A stretch of 32,978 nucleotides of DNA, taken from a virus. Location of the stretch: IMG/VR virus record IMGVR_UViG_3300042557_001455, positions 1-32,978 of that record; one strand, 5' to 3'. The translations under genes were made by a program, and so were the position numbers. Numbering within the stretch: the first letter of the stretch is position 1; each line of letters begins with the position of its first letter. Below, in pieces: positions 32,804 to 32,978 of the stretch. Below the pieces are notes generated by a model. That model searched no databases and was not told the DNA's origin. It saw only the letters and a program-made list of their open reading frames with translations.

Positions 32804-32876
32804 AGCCTCAAGCCGGACTTGAACCAGCGACCTACTGATTACAAATCAGTGGCTCTACCAACTGAGCTATTGAGGC
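32804..32876 (-). tRNA. tRNA-Thr (anticodon TGT)
   Basis: A complete 73-base cloverleaf: acceptor GCCTCAA/TTGAGGC, D arm GCTC...GAGC, anticodon stem ACTGA/TCAGT with loop TTTGTAA, T arm GCTGG-TTCAAGT-CCGGC, discriminator T. CCA is not encoded. It reads ACA, a frequent threonine codon in AT-rich genomes. Confidence 0.95.
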
Positions 32877-32978
32877 AAATCTCCCTTACAAAACTTCAAG
32901 CATACGTTCTCAAAGAACCTGGAGGAGGTCGTTTTTCAGGCTAGACTCAGTATTATTCTGCTACTGTAGTGTCAGCTG
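32877..32978 (-). other. Non-coding sequence upstream of tRNA-Thr, hairpin-containing, runs off window
   Basis: No gene is seen. The minus strand holds a tight hairpin GTTCT-TTG-AGAAC and a short segment, GTAGCAGAAT, similar to AACAGCAGAAT in the inter-tRNA spacer. It may be part of the same RNA region continuing beyond the window. Confidence 0.35.

Overview
The window is a segment of a large contractile-tailed (T4-like, myovirus-type) bacteriophage genome. All protein genes and both tRNA genes are on the minus strand, so transcription runs from high to low coordinates. Neighbouring genes overlap by 1, 4 or 8 bases or sit a few bases apart, as in long phage operons. The evidence for a T4-like phage is an ordered baseplate block (hub gp5-like, gp25-like, gp6/BaseplateJ-like), a gp55-like sigma factor, very long tail-fibre genes and a CHC2/TOPRIM primase. 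The DNA is AT-rich and start codons rarely have a purine-rich Shine-Dalgarno sequence. Together with fibre repeats of the SFATTASFA / GNTAIGY kind, this makes a Bacteroidota host plausible, but that is inference.

Layout in transcription order. (1) 32978-32432: two tRNA genes (Thr-TGT, Gly-GCC) separated by about 300 bases of GC-richer, hairpin-rich non-coding DNA. (2) 32383-29573: small unknown proteins, an HD-domain phosphohydrolase, a small membrane-anchored protein, the gp55-like late sigma factor and a short coiled-coil protein. (3) 29573-17930: baseplate and tail module with hub protein, two small unknown or structural proteins, gp25-like and gp6-like wedge proteins, a DNRLRE-like protein, a coiled-coil protein and an 1828-residue tail/baseplate protein with a LamG-like domain. 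(4) 17926-8828: adhesion module with a 1763-residue fibre carrying 195 Gly-X-Y collagen-like triplets, three smaller structural proteins (two of them paralogues) and a fibre with YadA-head-like repeats. (5) 8818-6635: GIY-YIG nuclease, primase and RecB-like PD-(D/E)XK nuclease. (6) 6598-1: six complete genes and one gene running off the left edge. Several of these carry a short N-terminal helix ending in L/I-x-E, the cleavage signature of T4 prohead protease gp21.

The most interesting part is block 6. It encodes a coiled-coil protein, a nucleotidyltransferase fused to a zinc metallopeptidase, a HAD phosphatase, a zinc-ribbon protein, a Cys/Lys-rich-tailed protein and a core-like protein. The core-like gene contains a perfect 231-bp tandem duplication whose borders fall exactly on LTE-G sites. 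I propose that this is a set of capsid-targeted proteins processed by the prohead protease, some of them enzymes that could be injected with the DNA. A second signal is an exact 11-base motif, GTTATAAATAT on the plus strand, found in four intergenic gaps with a near copy in a fifth. It is a candidate regulatory element for the phage sigma factor.
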